From: an uncultured Pseudomonadales bacterium
Lineage (GTDB): Bacteria; Pseudomonadota; Gammaproteobacteria; Pseudomonadales; Pseudohongiellaceae
Assembly (NCBI GenBank): GCA_938082955.1
Contig: CALKDE010000213.1
Coordinates: 1-6,888, forward strand
Direction: 5' to 3'
DNA: 6,888 nucleotides
The position numbers were made by a program, and so were the translations under genes. Under the pieces are notes generated by a model. The model did no database searches and was not told the DNA's origin. It was given only the letters and a program-made list of their open reading frames with translations. Below, piece by piece: positions 1 through 5,541 of the stretch; position 1 is the first letter of the stretch, and the number at the start of each line of letters is the position of its first letter.

Positions 1-1209
1 AGCATTACCTGAGGACCAGGCCCATTGAAAATTGAAGCCGCCTAGGTGGCCGCTGACATCGAGCACTTCACCGATAAAGAACAATCCCGGTTGATTCACC
101 ACCTCCATCGTTTTGGAGCTGACGCCATCGGTATCCACTCCACCCAAGGTCACTTCAGCGGTGCGATACCCTTCAGTGGCGGATGGCTTTACTGTCCATT
201 GGTTGAGCTGCCGGCCAAGTGTCTTGAGTTGTTGATCGGTGAATTCCGCCAAAATTTTTTCTGCCTGCGTAGGCCACCACAGGTGCTGTAATTCTGTTAC
301 CAAAGCCTTGCTCAGTTTTTGCTGCAAGACCGTTTTTAATAGGCTTTTACCTTTTGCAAGTTTCAATTCACAAAGCCATTGATCAGCGACTATGCCTGGT
401 AAAAGATTGAGTGATACCGAATCACCTGGGTGCCAGAAACTGGAAATCTGTAGTATTGCCGGTCCGCTGATTCCTCGATGAGTAAATAATAGGCTTTCAC
501 TGAACTTTTGTCCGTTGCAGCTGACTTCAACTTCTGCTGACAATCCGGCAAGACGTTCGCAGACGGCCTTGAAATTATCACTAAACATAAATGGCACCAG
601 CCCGGCCCGACGTTCGGTAAGCTTTAAGGAAAACTGACGGGCAATTTCATAGCCCATGCTACTGCCGCCAAGGCTCGGAATCGATAGCGCACCGGTGGCA
701 ACAACAAGAGATTCGCAGGAGAGCGTGTGGTTTACTTTTGGCTCGCCATTACCTCTTGAAAGCTTCAGCTTATAGCGATTGTTCTGTTTACCAATCGATG
801 ACTGCAGCTCAGCGATACTATTGATTTCACAATGGTTCCAAATGGTCACCCCTGCCTGCGTACATTCGCTTTGGAGCATTTCTAGAATTTGCTTAGCCGA
901 GTCCTTGCAGAACAGTTGCTGGTGCTTGCGCTCTTCATAGTCGATGTCATGTTGCTCAACCAGCTTGATAAAATCCCACTGGGTATAGCGTTTGAGCGCA
1001 GATTTGCAGAAGTGAGGGTTGGCGGAAAGGAAGTTTTCAGGCTCGACACTGTAGTTAGTGAAGTTGCAGCGTCCGCCGCCAGACATCAAAATCTTCTTGC
1101 CAATCTTGTTGGATTTTTCCAGCACCAGCACCTGACGGCCACGTTTGGCAGCAGTCAGCGCGCACATTAGTCCTGCCGCCCCCCCGCCGAGCACAATTAC
1201 ATTGCCCAT
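1..1209 (-). CDS. HI0933/BaiN-family FAD-dependent oxidoreductase (YhiN-like), 3' end cut by window edge
   Basis: An uninterrupted frame of 403 codons runs from ATG at 1207-1209 to base 1 with no stop, so the C-terminus lies outside the window. The N-terminus carries the FAD-binding Rossmann motif GGGAAG (residues 8-13), followed by the ribose-binding acidic residue E31 and the family signature GKKILMSGGGRCNFTN (37-52). Further family blocks are LVVATGALSIPSLGG, LFTHRGISGPA and, near the end, GEVLDVSGHLGGFNFQWAWSSG. E. coli YhiN is about 400 residues and ends shortly after the same AWSSG block, so only a few residues should be missing. The family is a cytosolic flavoprotein; BaiN is linked to bile-acid reduction in gut bacteria, but the physiological substrate in gammaproteobacteria is unsettled and I do not assign one. 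A purine-rich AAAGGAA lies 13 bases upstream of the ATG, a rather long spacing. It follows the nucleoside kinase after 74 bases and may be cotranscribed. Family assignment is firm; reaction unknown. Confidence 0.93.
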   Translation of the reverse strand, partial: MGNVIVLGGGAAGLMCALTAAKRGRQVLVLEKSNKIGKKILMSGGGRCNFTNYSVEPENFLSANPHFCKSALKRYTQWDFIKLVEQHDIDYEERKHQQLFCKDSAKQILEMLQSECTQAGVTIWNHCEINSIAELQSSIGKQNNRYKLKLSRGNGEPKVNHTLSCESLVVATGALSIPSLGGSSMGYEIARQFSLKLTERRAGLVPFMFSDNFKAVCERLAGLSAEVEVSCNGQKFSESLLFTHRGISGPAILQISSFWHPGDSVSLNLLPGIVADQWLCELKLAKGKSLLKTVLQQKLSKALVTELQHLWWPTQAEKILAEFTDQQLKTLGRQLNQWTVKPSATEGYRTAEVTLGGVDTDGVSSKTMEVVNQPGLFFIGEVLDVSGHLGGFNFQWAWSSGNA

Positions 1210-1283
1210 ATTTTGGACCCAATTCCTTTGCTTAATATTTGGCTGAAGAGTCTCAAATGCGCACGCTGCTGTCCCATTTGGCT

Positions 1284-1949
1284 CTATATTAGTGAAGGCC
1301 GGGGATTGAAGTAGTGTGTTCCCGCGCCAGCGGACATTATGCGTTTAAGCAGCTGCTGATAGTCATCTTCGTTGTGAGCTAGGTCTATGTCTTCGCTGTT
1401 GACTATTAACAGGGGGGCCTTGTCATAGTAATGAAAAAACTCGGCATAGGCTTCGTTCAAATCCTTTAAATAGGTAAGCTCGATAAGCTGCTCGGATTCG
1501 ACTGCACGTTTCTGAATTCTATCCAGCAATACATTGGTGGGAGCCTGCAGGTAGATAACTAGATCAGGTGCAGGTGCATCGATGGTGAGGTGACGATAAA
1601 CGTTGAGGTAGAGTTCGAATTCATCTGGTTCTAGATTTTGCTCTGCGAACAGCTGGTCTTTGTCTATTAGGAAGTCTGCTACGCGCACCGGTTCGAACAT
1701 GTCGTTCTGACGAAGGTCTTGCAGCTGCTGTGCGCGCTGGAAGAGGAAGAACAATTGCGTGGATAGCGCGTGTTGTTTAGGGTTTTTATAGAAGCGATCG
1801 AGAAATGGATTCTCCTCACTTTTCTCGAGCAATAATTCGTAGTTGAAGGAATCAGCTAGGCGTTTAGTAAGAGTTGTTTTGCCGACTCCGATGGGGCCTT
1901 CGACTGCAATGTAGCGCGGCGCAGTCTTGCTGAAATCACCCTGAATCAT
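1284..1949 (-). CDS. Deoxynucleoside kinase (dNK/dCK-dGK family)
   Basis: This 221-residue protein has the usual size of small bacterial deoxynucleoside kinases, which transfer the ATP gamma-phosphate to the 5'-OH of a deoxynucleoside in cytosolic salvage. Visible landmarks are the P-loop GPIGVGKTT (residues 18-26), the acidic E42, the QLFFLFQR stretch (Q65 at the position that normally contacts the base), the VADFLIDKDQLFA block around D92 (equivalent to the DR region of human dCK), and an arginine-rich LID segment RIQKR (144-148). Which base it prefers (dA, dG or broad) cannot be read from sequence. I choose ATG at 1947-1949: it gives the normal N-terminus a few residues before the P-loop strand and has AGGGAA six bases upstream. 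A longer frame starting at 2033 adds 28 residues encoded inside pcnB and is not supported. The gene starts 10 bases after the pcnB stop, implying cotranscription and possible translational coupling. Confidence 0.92.
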   Translation of the reverse strand: MIQGDFSKTAPRYIAVEGPIGVGKTTLTKRLADSFNYELLLEKSEENPFLDRFYKNPKQHALSTQLFFLFQRAQQLQDLRQNDMFEPVRVADFLIDKDQLFAEQNLEPDEFELYLNVYRHLTIDAPAPDLVIYLQAPTNVLLDRIQKRAVESEQLIELTYLKDLNEAYAEFFHYYDKAPLLIVNSEDIDLAHNEDDYQQLLKRIMSAGAGTHYFNPRPSLI

Positions 1950-1955
1950 AGCCGG

Positions 1956-1961
1956 TTCCCT
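1956..1961 (-). promoter_or_regulatory. Ribosome binding site of the deoxynucleoside kinase, overlapping the pcnB stop
   Basis: AGGGAA on the minus strand sits six bases before the kinase ATG and shares two bases with the pcnB stop codon TAG (1960-1962). It decides the kinase start at 1949 over the longer frame, and suggests that ribosomes finishing pcnB hand over to the kinase. Confidence 0.7.
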
Positions 1962-3321
1962 AACTTTCAGTCTTTGCTTTTGGCCTACGTCGGCGACGCC
2001 TCTTCTTTGGCGGCTCGGCTTCGGCACTTGCATTTTGGATGATCTGGCTTGTATCTCCGAGCTGAAACTGTGTCCACCATTCGCCGCGACCGCCTAAATC
2101 TTCACCTGCCTCTTCACGTAGTAGCAGGAAATCATAGGCAGCTCTAAAGCGTGGGTGGCCGAATGAGCCTTCGATGCTACGCTTATTATCACGCATGAGT
2201 CGCGCTTGGAGTTCCCATATTTCTTTTGCCGCGATAGTGAATCGTTTGGGTACGGCGGTGTATTGAATCTGCTCCATCAACACTTCCTGCGCTGTCTGTT
2301 GGAATAGCTGATGTTGATCGCCTTGGTCCGATTTCTTCGACTCTAAGCGAAGCTGCAGCACTGGCCAGAGTAAGGCTGCAAAGAGAAATGCGGGAGTCAC
2401 AGATTTGCCTTCAGCGAGCCGCCCGTCTGTGTTTCTAAGTGCGAGCTCTACCAGTTTGCAAGGGGGACCGGAGAGTTTGTCGAGTGCGTGGAAGGTAGGT
2501 CCGAAGAGGTAGATACCAGGTCTATAGCGTCGTAGCAATTCGAATGTCTTTTCGGCGTCGCCGCCAGTCATCAATTTAATGGTTTCATCGAAGAGTCTTG
2601 CGCTCGAGATGGACTCTAATAGATGCGCTAGCTCATTGATGGGTTTCTCTGTTTTCTCTTCGATAGTGAAGCCTAGCTTCGCTGCAAAGCGAATTGCTCG
2701 TAGCATCCTTACGGGGTCTTCTTTATAGCGCTCAGCGGGATCGCCTATCATACGTATCTGCTTAGACTCCAAATCGTCTAGGCCGGTACTGAAGTCGAGA
2801 ATACGGAACTTGTCTATCGTGTAGTAGAGGGCATTGATAGTGAAATCGCGACGCAGAGCGTCTTCGTCGATATTGCCGTAGACATTGTCTCTGAGGATCA
2901 TCCCAGCGGTTGAATGGGCGGATGCCTGGTTCTGTATGCGCCGCCGTGGAACATTGTCATCAATTTTATTCTCTGAATCATGCGGTGCACGAAATGTCGT
3001 CACCTCAATAATCTCTCGACCAAAGCGCAGATGAATTATCTTGAAGCGGCGCCCGATGATTCGGGCATTTCTAAACAGAGACTTCAGCTGCTCCGGGGAC
3101 GCATCGGTTGCTATATCGAAGTCCTTCGGGCTTTTGCCGAGTAACAAGTCGCGCACTCCGCCGCCGACCAGGAACCCATGGTATCCAGCCTCGGCGAGCT
3201 TGTAGAGCACCTTCACGGCATTTGGTGATATCTGCTTGCGCGAGATCCGGTGATGATCACGTTCTAATACGGTTGCGTTCTCGATACCGACGAGATCAGA
3301 GCCTGTAGTAGGTTGATTCAT
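1960..3321 (-). CDS. pcnB: Poly(A) polymerase I
   Basis: This is a class II nucleotidyltransferase of 453 residues (E. coli PcnB is about 465) that adds 3' poly(A) tails to RNA and marks it for degradation. Counting from the chosen ATG, the head domain shows GGGVRD (53-58) and the catalytic DFD (67-69), then EVTTFR near 106-111 for the third acidic residue. The motif LRRDFTINALYY lies at 156-167, and RYKEDPVRMLRAIRFAAKLGF follows at roughly 198-218. These blocks and the Arg/Lys-rich tail KKRRRRRRPK separate poly(A) polymerase from tRNA CCA-adding enzymes. A GTG at 3333 would extend the protein by four residues, but it overlaps the likely Shine-Dalgarno GGAGT (3332-3336), which is well placed for the ATG at 3321. 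It follows the CrcZ-like RNA locus, as in Pseudomonas. Unlike the common pcnB-folK order, the next gene is a deoxynucleoside kinase. Confidence 0.96.
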   Translation of the reverse strand: MNQPTTGSDLVGIENATVLERDHHRISRKQISPNAVKVLYKLAEAGYHGFLVGGGVRDLLLGKSPKDFDIATDASPEQLKSLFRNARIIGRRFKIIHLRFGREIIEVTTFRAPHDSENKIDDNVPRRRIQNQASAHSTAGMILRDNVYGNIDEDALRRDFTINALYYTIDKFRILDFSTGLDDLESKQIRMIGDPAERYKEDPVRMLRAIRFAAKLGFTIEEKTEKPINELAHLLESISSARLFDETIKLMTGGDAEKTFELLRRYRPGIYLFGPTFHALDKLSGPPCKLVELALRNTDGRLAEGKSVTPAFLFAALLWPVLQLRLESKKSDQGDQHQLFQQTAQEVLMEQIQYTAVPKRFTIAAKEIWELQARLMRDNKRSIEGSFGHPRFRAAYDFLLLREEAGEDLGGRGEWWTQFQLGDTSQIIQNASAEAEPPKKRRRRRRPKAKTES

Positions 3322-3601
3322 TGTTGCTCGCACTCCGGTGCGCTGTAAGGCAGCGAAGCAGAGCTTTGTCTGGCGTGGTTAGAGGAGTTGATCACGGCTT
3401 ATTTTCTTTAGTAGCACCCTGGCAAGTACAAGAGTGCAGGTGTGTATGTGTTGGGTCGGCGGTATAAGCCCCTTCAACTGAATTTGGATTGTAAACATCA
3501 AGAGGCATGATACACGGAACTAGAGAAAACTGCAGGCACGACACAAGCAGAATAGGGAACTGTCGAGTAGCATGGATGATTTTGGTGGTTCGGGGATATT
3601 A
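3322..3601 (-). other. pcnB leader region, no firm feature
   Basis: These 280 bases separate the terminal hairpin of the predicted small RNA from pcnB. I looked for a sigma-70 promoter for pcnB. Single elements exist (TACAAT at 3488-3493, TATCAT at 3507-3512, TTGCCA at 3420-3425), but none pairs with a good partner at 16-18 bases. An open frame with an ATG at 3506-3508 would encode 38 residues and end at 3392, with no visible ribosome binding site. A weak hairpin at 3530-3550 followed by TTTTCTCT is a possible alternative terminator for the small RNA. pcnB could be transcribed by read-through from upstream or from a promoter I cannot recognise. Confidence 0.4.
3332..3336 (-). promoter_or_regulatory. 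Ribosome binding site that sets the pcnB start
   Basis: GGAGT on the minus strand lies 10 bases before the ATG at 3319-3321. It overlaps the alternative GTG at 3331-3333, which therefore has no ribosome binding site of its own. This supports the ATG. Confidence 0.6.
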
Positions 3602-3626
3602 TTGAGGGGTGAAAACCACCCCTCAA
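3602..3626 (-). terminator. Perfect 10-bp hairpin, probable 3' end of the small RNA
   Basis: On the minus strand TTGAGGGGTG pairs perfectly with CACCCCTCAA around a GTTTT loop. The following bases, TAATATCCCC, contain no U-tract, so it is not a canonical intrinsic terminator in this direction; nor is one present on the plus strand. It may still mark or protect the 3' end. GGTGGTT inside the hairpin (3620-3614) can alternatively pair with AACCACC at 3590-3584. Confidence 0.45.
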
Positions 3627-3639
3627 CAGGAAGCTAGAT

Positions 3640-3654
3640 CTTATTATTATTATT
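3640..3654 (-). repeat. A-rich Hfq/Crc-type motif, 3' copy (five AAN triplets)
   Basis: Minus-strand AAT AAT AAT AAT AAG lies between two hairpins of the predicted small RNA, where it would be single-stranded. The preceding GCACT makes this segment (3660-3647) nearly identical to 3760-3747, with 13 of 14 bases the same. Confidence 0.65.
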
Positions 3655-3674
3655 AAGTGCGTACCCACATTGGT

Positions 3675-3707
3675 ACTGCATAAGTAGTAAGGGGGTAATT
3701 ATGCAGT
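3675..3707 (-). other. RNA hairpin with C-rich loop inside the small RNA
   Basis: ACTGCATAA (3707-3699) and TTATGCAGT (3683-3675) are perfect inverted complements. They give a 9-bp stem with a 15-base loop, TTACCCCCTTACTAC. The exposed run of five C could pair with G-rich ribosome binding sites, though that function is speculation. The next short hairpin (3676-3661) shares its first two bases with this stem, so the two may compete or stack. Confidence 0.5.
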
Positions 3708-3742
3708 TAGATGGCAATCGCCAAATCCAGACTACAACCCGA

Positions 3743-3754
3743 CCTTTTATTATT
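3743..3754 (-). repeat. A-rich Hfq/Crc-type motif, middle copy
   Basis: Minus-strand AAT AAT AAA AGG is three AAN triplets plus one ARN triplet. It directly follows the palindrome TTAGTGCACTAA (3765-3754), which could form a 4-bp stem presenting the A-rich stretch. It is shorter than the other two copies. Confidence 0.45.
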
Positions 3755-3809
3755 TAGTGCACTAACCTTAGTTTTTAACTCAGTAATGCGATTTTTATTT
3801 TTATTAAGA

Positions 3810-3840
3810 TTTATTATTATTGTTTATTGTTATTATTGTT
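3810..3840 (-). repeat. A-rich Hfq/Crc-type motif, 5' copy (ten AAN triplets)
   Basis: From the predicted start the minus strand reads AAC AAT AAT AAC AAT AAA, then a single C, then AAT AAT AAT AAA. Triplets of the form AAN fit the six repeated pockets of the Hfq distal face, and AAnAAnAA is the catabolite activity motif of Hfq/Crc targets. A further A-rich tail runs on to 3791. Its location right at the 5' end resembles Pseudomonas CrcZ. Confidence 0.7.
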
Positions 3841-3850
3841 CTCTACACGT

Positions 3851-3866
3851 TGCACGTATTGTGCCA
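3851..3866 (-). promoter_or_regulatory. Sigma-54 (-24/-12) promoter of the CrcZ-like RNA
   Basis: The minus strand reads TGGCAC-AATACG-TGCA. Compared with the sigma-54 consensus TGGCACG-N4-TTGCW, the TGGCAC element is exact. The -12 GC (3853-3852) lies exactly 10 bases after the -24 GG (3865-3864). Only the G after TGGCAC and one T of the -12 element differ. Taking C3852 as -12 places the start at about 3840, precisely where the AAN-triplet tract begins. Confidence 0.87.
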
Positions 3867-3885
3867 AGCCAGACAATTCCTTAAT

Positions 3886-3898
3886 TATCAACAATTTA
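3886..3898 (+). promoter_or_regulatory. IHF binding site
   Basis: Plus-strand TATCAACAATTTA fits the IHF consensus WATCARNNNNTTR at every defined position. It is centred about 52 bases upstream of the predicted start, between the activator sites and the sigma-54 promoter. That is where IHF bends DNA to bring an enhancer-bound activator to the polymerase. Confidence 0.65.
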
Positions 3899-3939
3899 GG
3901 GTTTTAAGAATTAGTAACTTTATTCTAAATACCCACTTT

Positions 3940-3986
3940 TGTTACAAATATTCCCTTTTTGGTTGGGTAAGAAGGTAGCGGTAACA
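3940..3986. promoter_or_regulatory. Probable CbrB upstream activator site (inverted half sites)
   Basis: TGTTAC (minus strand 3986-3981) and GTAACA (3945-3940) form an inverted repeat of exact half sites, about 146 and 100 bases upstream of the predicted start. The element described for Pseudomonas CbrB uses the same half sites, as I recall with about 14 bases between them; here the gap is 35 bases. Centre-to-centre distance is 41 bases, close to four helical turns, so both half sites would face the same side of the DNA. A weaker AGTTAC lies at 3919-3914 and a TCTTAC at 3972-3967. Confidence 0.6.
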
Positions 3987-4120
3987 AATTACGACCTAGC
4001 GCGTGTGTAAAATCCATGCTCATTAGTTAGGGTTTTAGAGGTAAGAAAATGCTAAGAAAAAGTTAGTTCTGTGCTGTTCGAGGGGGGGTAGTGGAGCTGA
4101 GTAAAGGGCGATTTTTAGCC
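3987..4120 (-). other. cbrB downstream spacer, nothing firm
   Basis: This stretch follows the cbrB stop. An imperfect fold AAGGC/GCCCTT directly after the stop has no U-run and is too weak to call a terminator. The octamer TTTTCTTA occurs twice, 11 bases apart (4060-4053 and 4049-4042), and there is a run of seven C (4088-4082, minus strand). No gene is seen. Confidence 0.4.
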
Positions 4121-5494
4121 TTAGTGCTTCTTCGTGCGGGGGATGCCGAATCGCTGGCGGCGCTCCCAAAGACACTTGCGGCTTATGCCTAATTTTTTCG
4201 CGAGTTGGGTTTCATTCATGGCATCTTGGTGCTCAATAACGAAGCGCTGAAAATAGTCTTCCAAAGAGAGCTCTTCGATAGGTTCGGGGGCACCCTGCGG
4301 GTTCTGTAATTCTGGCTTTCGAATCGACATGGGTCTCTCTTCGTCGTCAATAGCAAGAAGCTCTTCTGAAATTTCCAATTCTTCTGCCAGCACAACGGCG
4401 CGTTCTATCGCATTTTCCAGCTCACGCACATTTCCTGGCCAGCCATAATTAAATATGGCACGTCTAGCACCTTCACTTAAACTGAGCATCTTCGTTTTAA
4501 GGCGCTTGCAGGTCCGCTGCAAAATAGCTTCGCCGAGCTCCAAGATATCGTCACCGCGGTCTCTAAGTGGCGGAATCAGGAGTGTCATCACATTAATGCG
4601 GTAATAGAGGTCTTCACGAAAGTGGCCATCTACTACCAATTGCTTTAGATCGCGATGAGTAGCAACGACTAGGCGCACGTCGACTTTTTTGGACTGCACA
4701 GAGCCGACTTTGCGAATCTCACTTTCTTGTAGAACTCTTAGTAGTCTAGCCTGAGCCTCAAGCGGTAGCTCACCTATTTCATCGAGGAAAAGCGTGCTGC
4801 CATTAGCGGCTTCGACTAAACCGGTTCTGGTTGCAGTGGCGCCGGTAAAGGCTCCCTTCTCGTGGCCGAATAATTCAGACTCAATTAGGTTTTCTGGGAT
4901 TGCTGCGCAATTCACAGAAATCATTTCCTGTGCACGGCGATTGCTTAAGTTGTGAATCGCTCGAGCAACAAGTTCTTTTCCTGTTCCCGATTCTCCATTG
5001 ATTAGGACGGTAGAATTGGTAAGCGCAACTTTACGAATTCGTCGAAACAATTCCATCATCGGCGGGCAGTTACCGATCATGCCATGAACGGGGGGCTCAA
5101 ATTCGACAGGTGCATCAGTAGATTGTTGTAGCGTTTTAGCGTGTTCGCGAATTACTTTGGCAACGGACTCGATGAGCTCGCTGTGTTCAAACGGTTTGGC
5201 GATATAGTCGACGGCGCCAAGTTTCATCGAATCTATGGCAGAACGAATACTGGAGTAACTGGTCATGATCAGAACCGGCGTGGTAGTAGCCTTGATTAGA
5301 TCGGTTCCAGGTGCTCCAGGCAGGCGCAGGTCGCTGATTATTACGTCGAAGTCATCCATGTTGAAACTGTCTATCGACTCTTTGACTGTTCCCGCTTCGC
5401 TAACTTTGTATTCGTGGCGCTCTAGTAATCGCTTCAAAGCAGTTCGAATAACTACTTCATCCTCCACTACTAAAACTTGTTTCATTTCTATCAT
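4121..5494 (-). CDS. cbrB: CbrB-like sigma-54-dependent response regulator
   Basis: This NtrC-family activator of 457 residues has all three expected domains. The receiver (about 5-118) has acidic E11/D12, phospho-acceptor D55 in SDLRLPGAPGTDLIK, T78 and K100. The AAA+ domain (about 137-370) has Walker A GESGTGKE (167-174), the sigma-54 contact loop GAFTGA (214-219) and Walker B LFLDEIGE (235-242). It also has the REDLYYRINV block and WPGNVRELENAIERA. The Fis-type helix-turn-helix is at the C-terminus (about 429-450, TQLAKKLGISRKCLWERRQR). The wording of the receiver (LRLPGAPGT, TSYSSIRSAIDSMKLGAVDYIAKPF) and of the C-terminus matches what I know of Pseudomonas CbrB better than NtrC or other family members, and the neighbours agree. 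An in-frame ATG at 5483-5485 gives MKQVLVVEDE, which resembles other CbrB starts. Neither start has a clear Shine-Dalgarno. The gene begins 47 bases after cbrA and probably drives the small RNA promoter downstream. Confidence 0.93.
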   Translation of the reverse strand: MIEMKQVLVVEDEVVIRTALKRLLERHEYKVSEAGTVKESIDSFNMDDFDVIISDLRLPGAPGTDLIKATTTPVLIMTSYSSIRSAIDSMKLGAVDYIAKPFEHSELIESVAKVIREHAKTLQQSTDAPVEFEPPVHGMIGNCPPMMELFRRIRKVALTNSTVLINGESGTGKELVARAIHNLSNRRAQEMISVNCAAIPENLIESELFGHEKGAFTGATATRTGLVEAANGSTLFLDEIGELPLEAQARLLRVLQESEIRKVGSVQSKKVDVRLVVATHRDLKQLVVDGHFREDLYYRINVMTLLIPPLRDRGDDILELGEAILQRTCKRLKTKMLSLSEGARRAIFNYGWPGNVRELENAIERAVVLAEELEISEELLAIDDEERPMSIRKPELQNPQGAPEPIEELSLEDYFQRFVIEHQDAMNETQLAKKLGISRKCLWERRQRFGIPRTKKH

Positions 5495-5541
5495 GTGATT
5501 ACTTAATTCGGTTGTGGCTGTTGAATCACTAATGGGTTGCG

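Larger units (their letters stand above)
3602..3840 (-). ncRNA. crcZ: CrcZ-like small regulatory RNA (Hfq/Crc decoy), predicted
   Basis: The call rests on four observations. First, position: the gap between cbrB and pcnB is where Pseudomonas encodes CrcZ. Second, a sigma-54 promoter at 3851-3866 places the start near 3840. Third, the predicted RNA opens with six consecutive AAN triplets (3840-3823), then after one C four more (3821-3810). Further A-rich modules lie at 3754-3743 and 3654-3640, matching the AAnAAnAA motif of Hfq/Crc targets. Fourth, structured segments separate these linkers: a 9-bp hairpin (3707-3675), a 5-bp hairpin GTACC/GGTAC (3676-3661) and a 10-bp terminal hairpin (3626-3602). 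There is no translatable ORF. In Pseudomonas, CrcZ is made under CbrAB control on poor carbon sources and sequesters Hfq/Crc, relieving catabolite repression. About 240 nt is shorter than Pseudomonas CrcZ (about 400 nt). The 3' end is uncertain because the terminal hairpin lacks a U-run, and the RNA may extend to about 3525. Confidence 0.78.

Noticed and set aside
46..1170. Plus-strand and minus-strand frames at 46-291, 390-581 and 889-1170
   Set aside because: They are shadows within the flavoprotein gene, show no family features, and lie in other frames of a clearly coding region.
1950..2033. Longer N-terminus of the deoxynucleoside kinase starting at 2033
   Set aside because: The extra 28 residues are encoded inside the 3' end of pcnB, look like an out-of-frame reading of its Arg-rich tail, and are not needed. 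The ATG at 1949 has a good ribosome binding site.
3108..3308. Plus-strand frame opposite the 5' part of pcnB
   Set aside because: Its arginine-rich, low-complexity translation is typical of an antisense shadow.
3319..3333. GTG start of pcnB at 3333
   Set aside because: It overlaps the GGAGT that serves the ATG at 3321 and has no ribosome binding site of its own.
3640..3840. TTATTATT-type repeats as a microsatellite or CRISPR-like array
   Set aside because: There are no regular spacers, and the triplets are better explained as AAN tracts of the small RNA on the minus strand.
3925..4017. Small minus-strand ORF of about 30 codons starting at ATG 4017
   Set aside because: It has no ribosome binding site and overlaps the CbrB half sites upstream of the sigma-54 promoter, so it is probably chance.
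4104..4124. Terminator after cbrB (AAGGC/GCCCTT fold)
   Set aside because: The stem is very short with a bulge and no U-run follows.
5495..5529. Six-base inverted repeat GTGATT/AATCAC next to the cbrB start
   Set aside because: The arms are short with 23 bases between them, which is expected by chance; there is no other sign of an operator or start-site switch.
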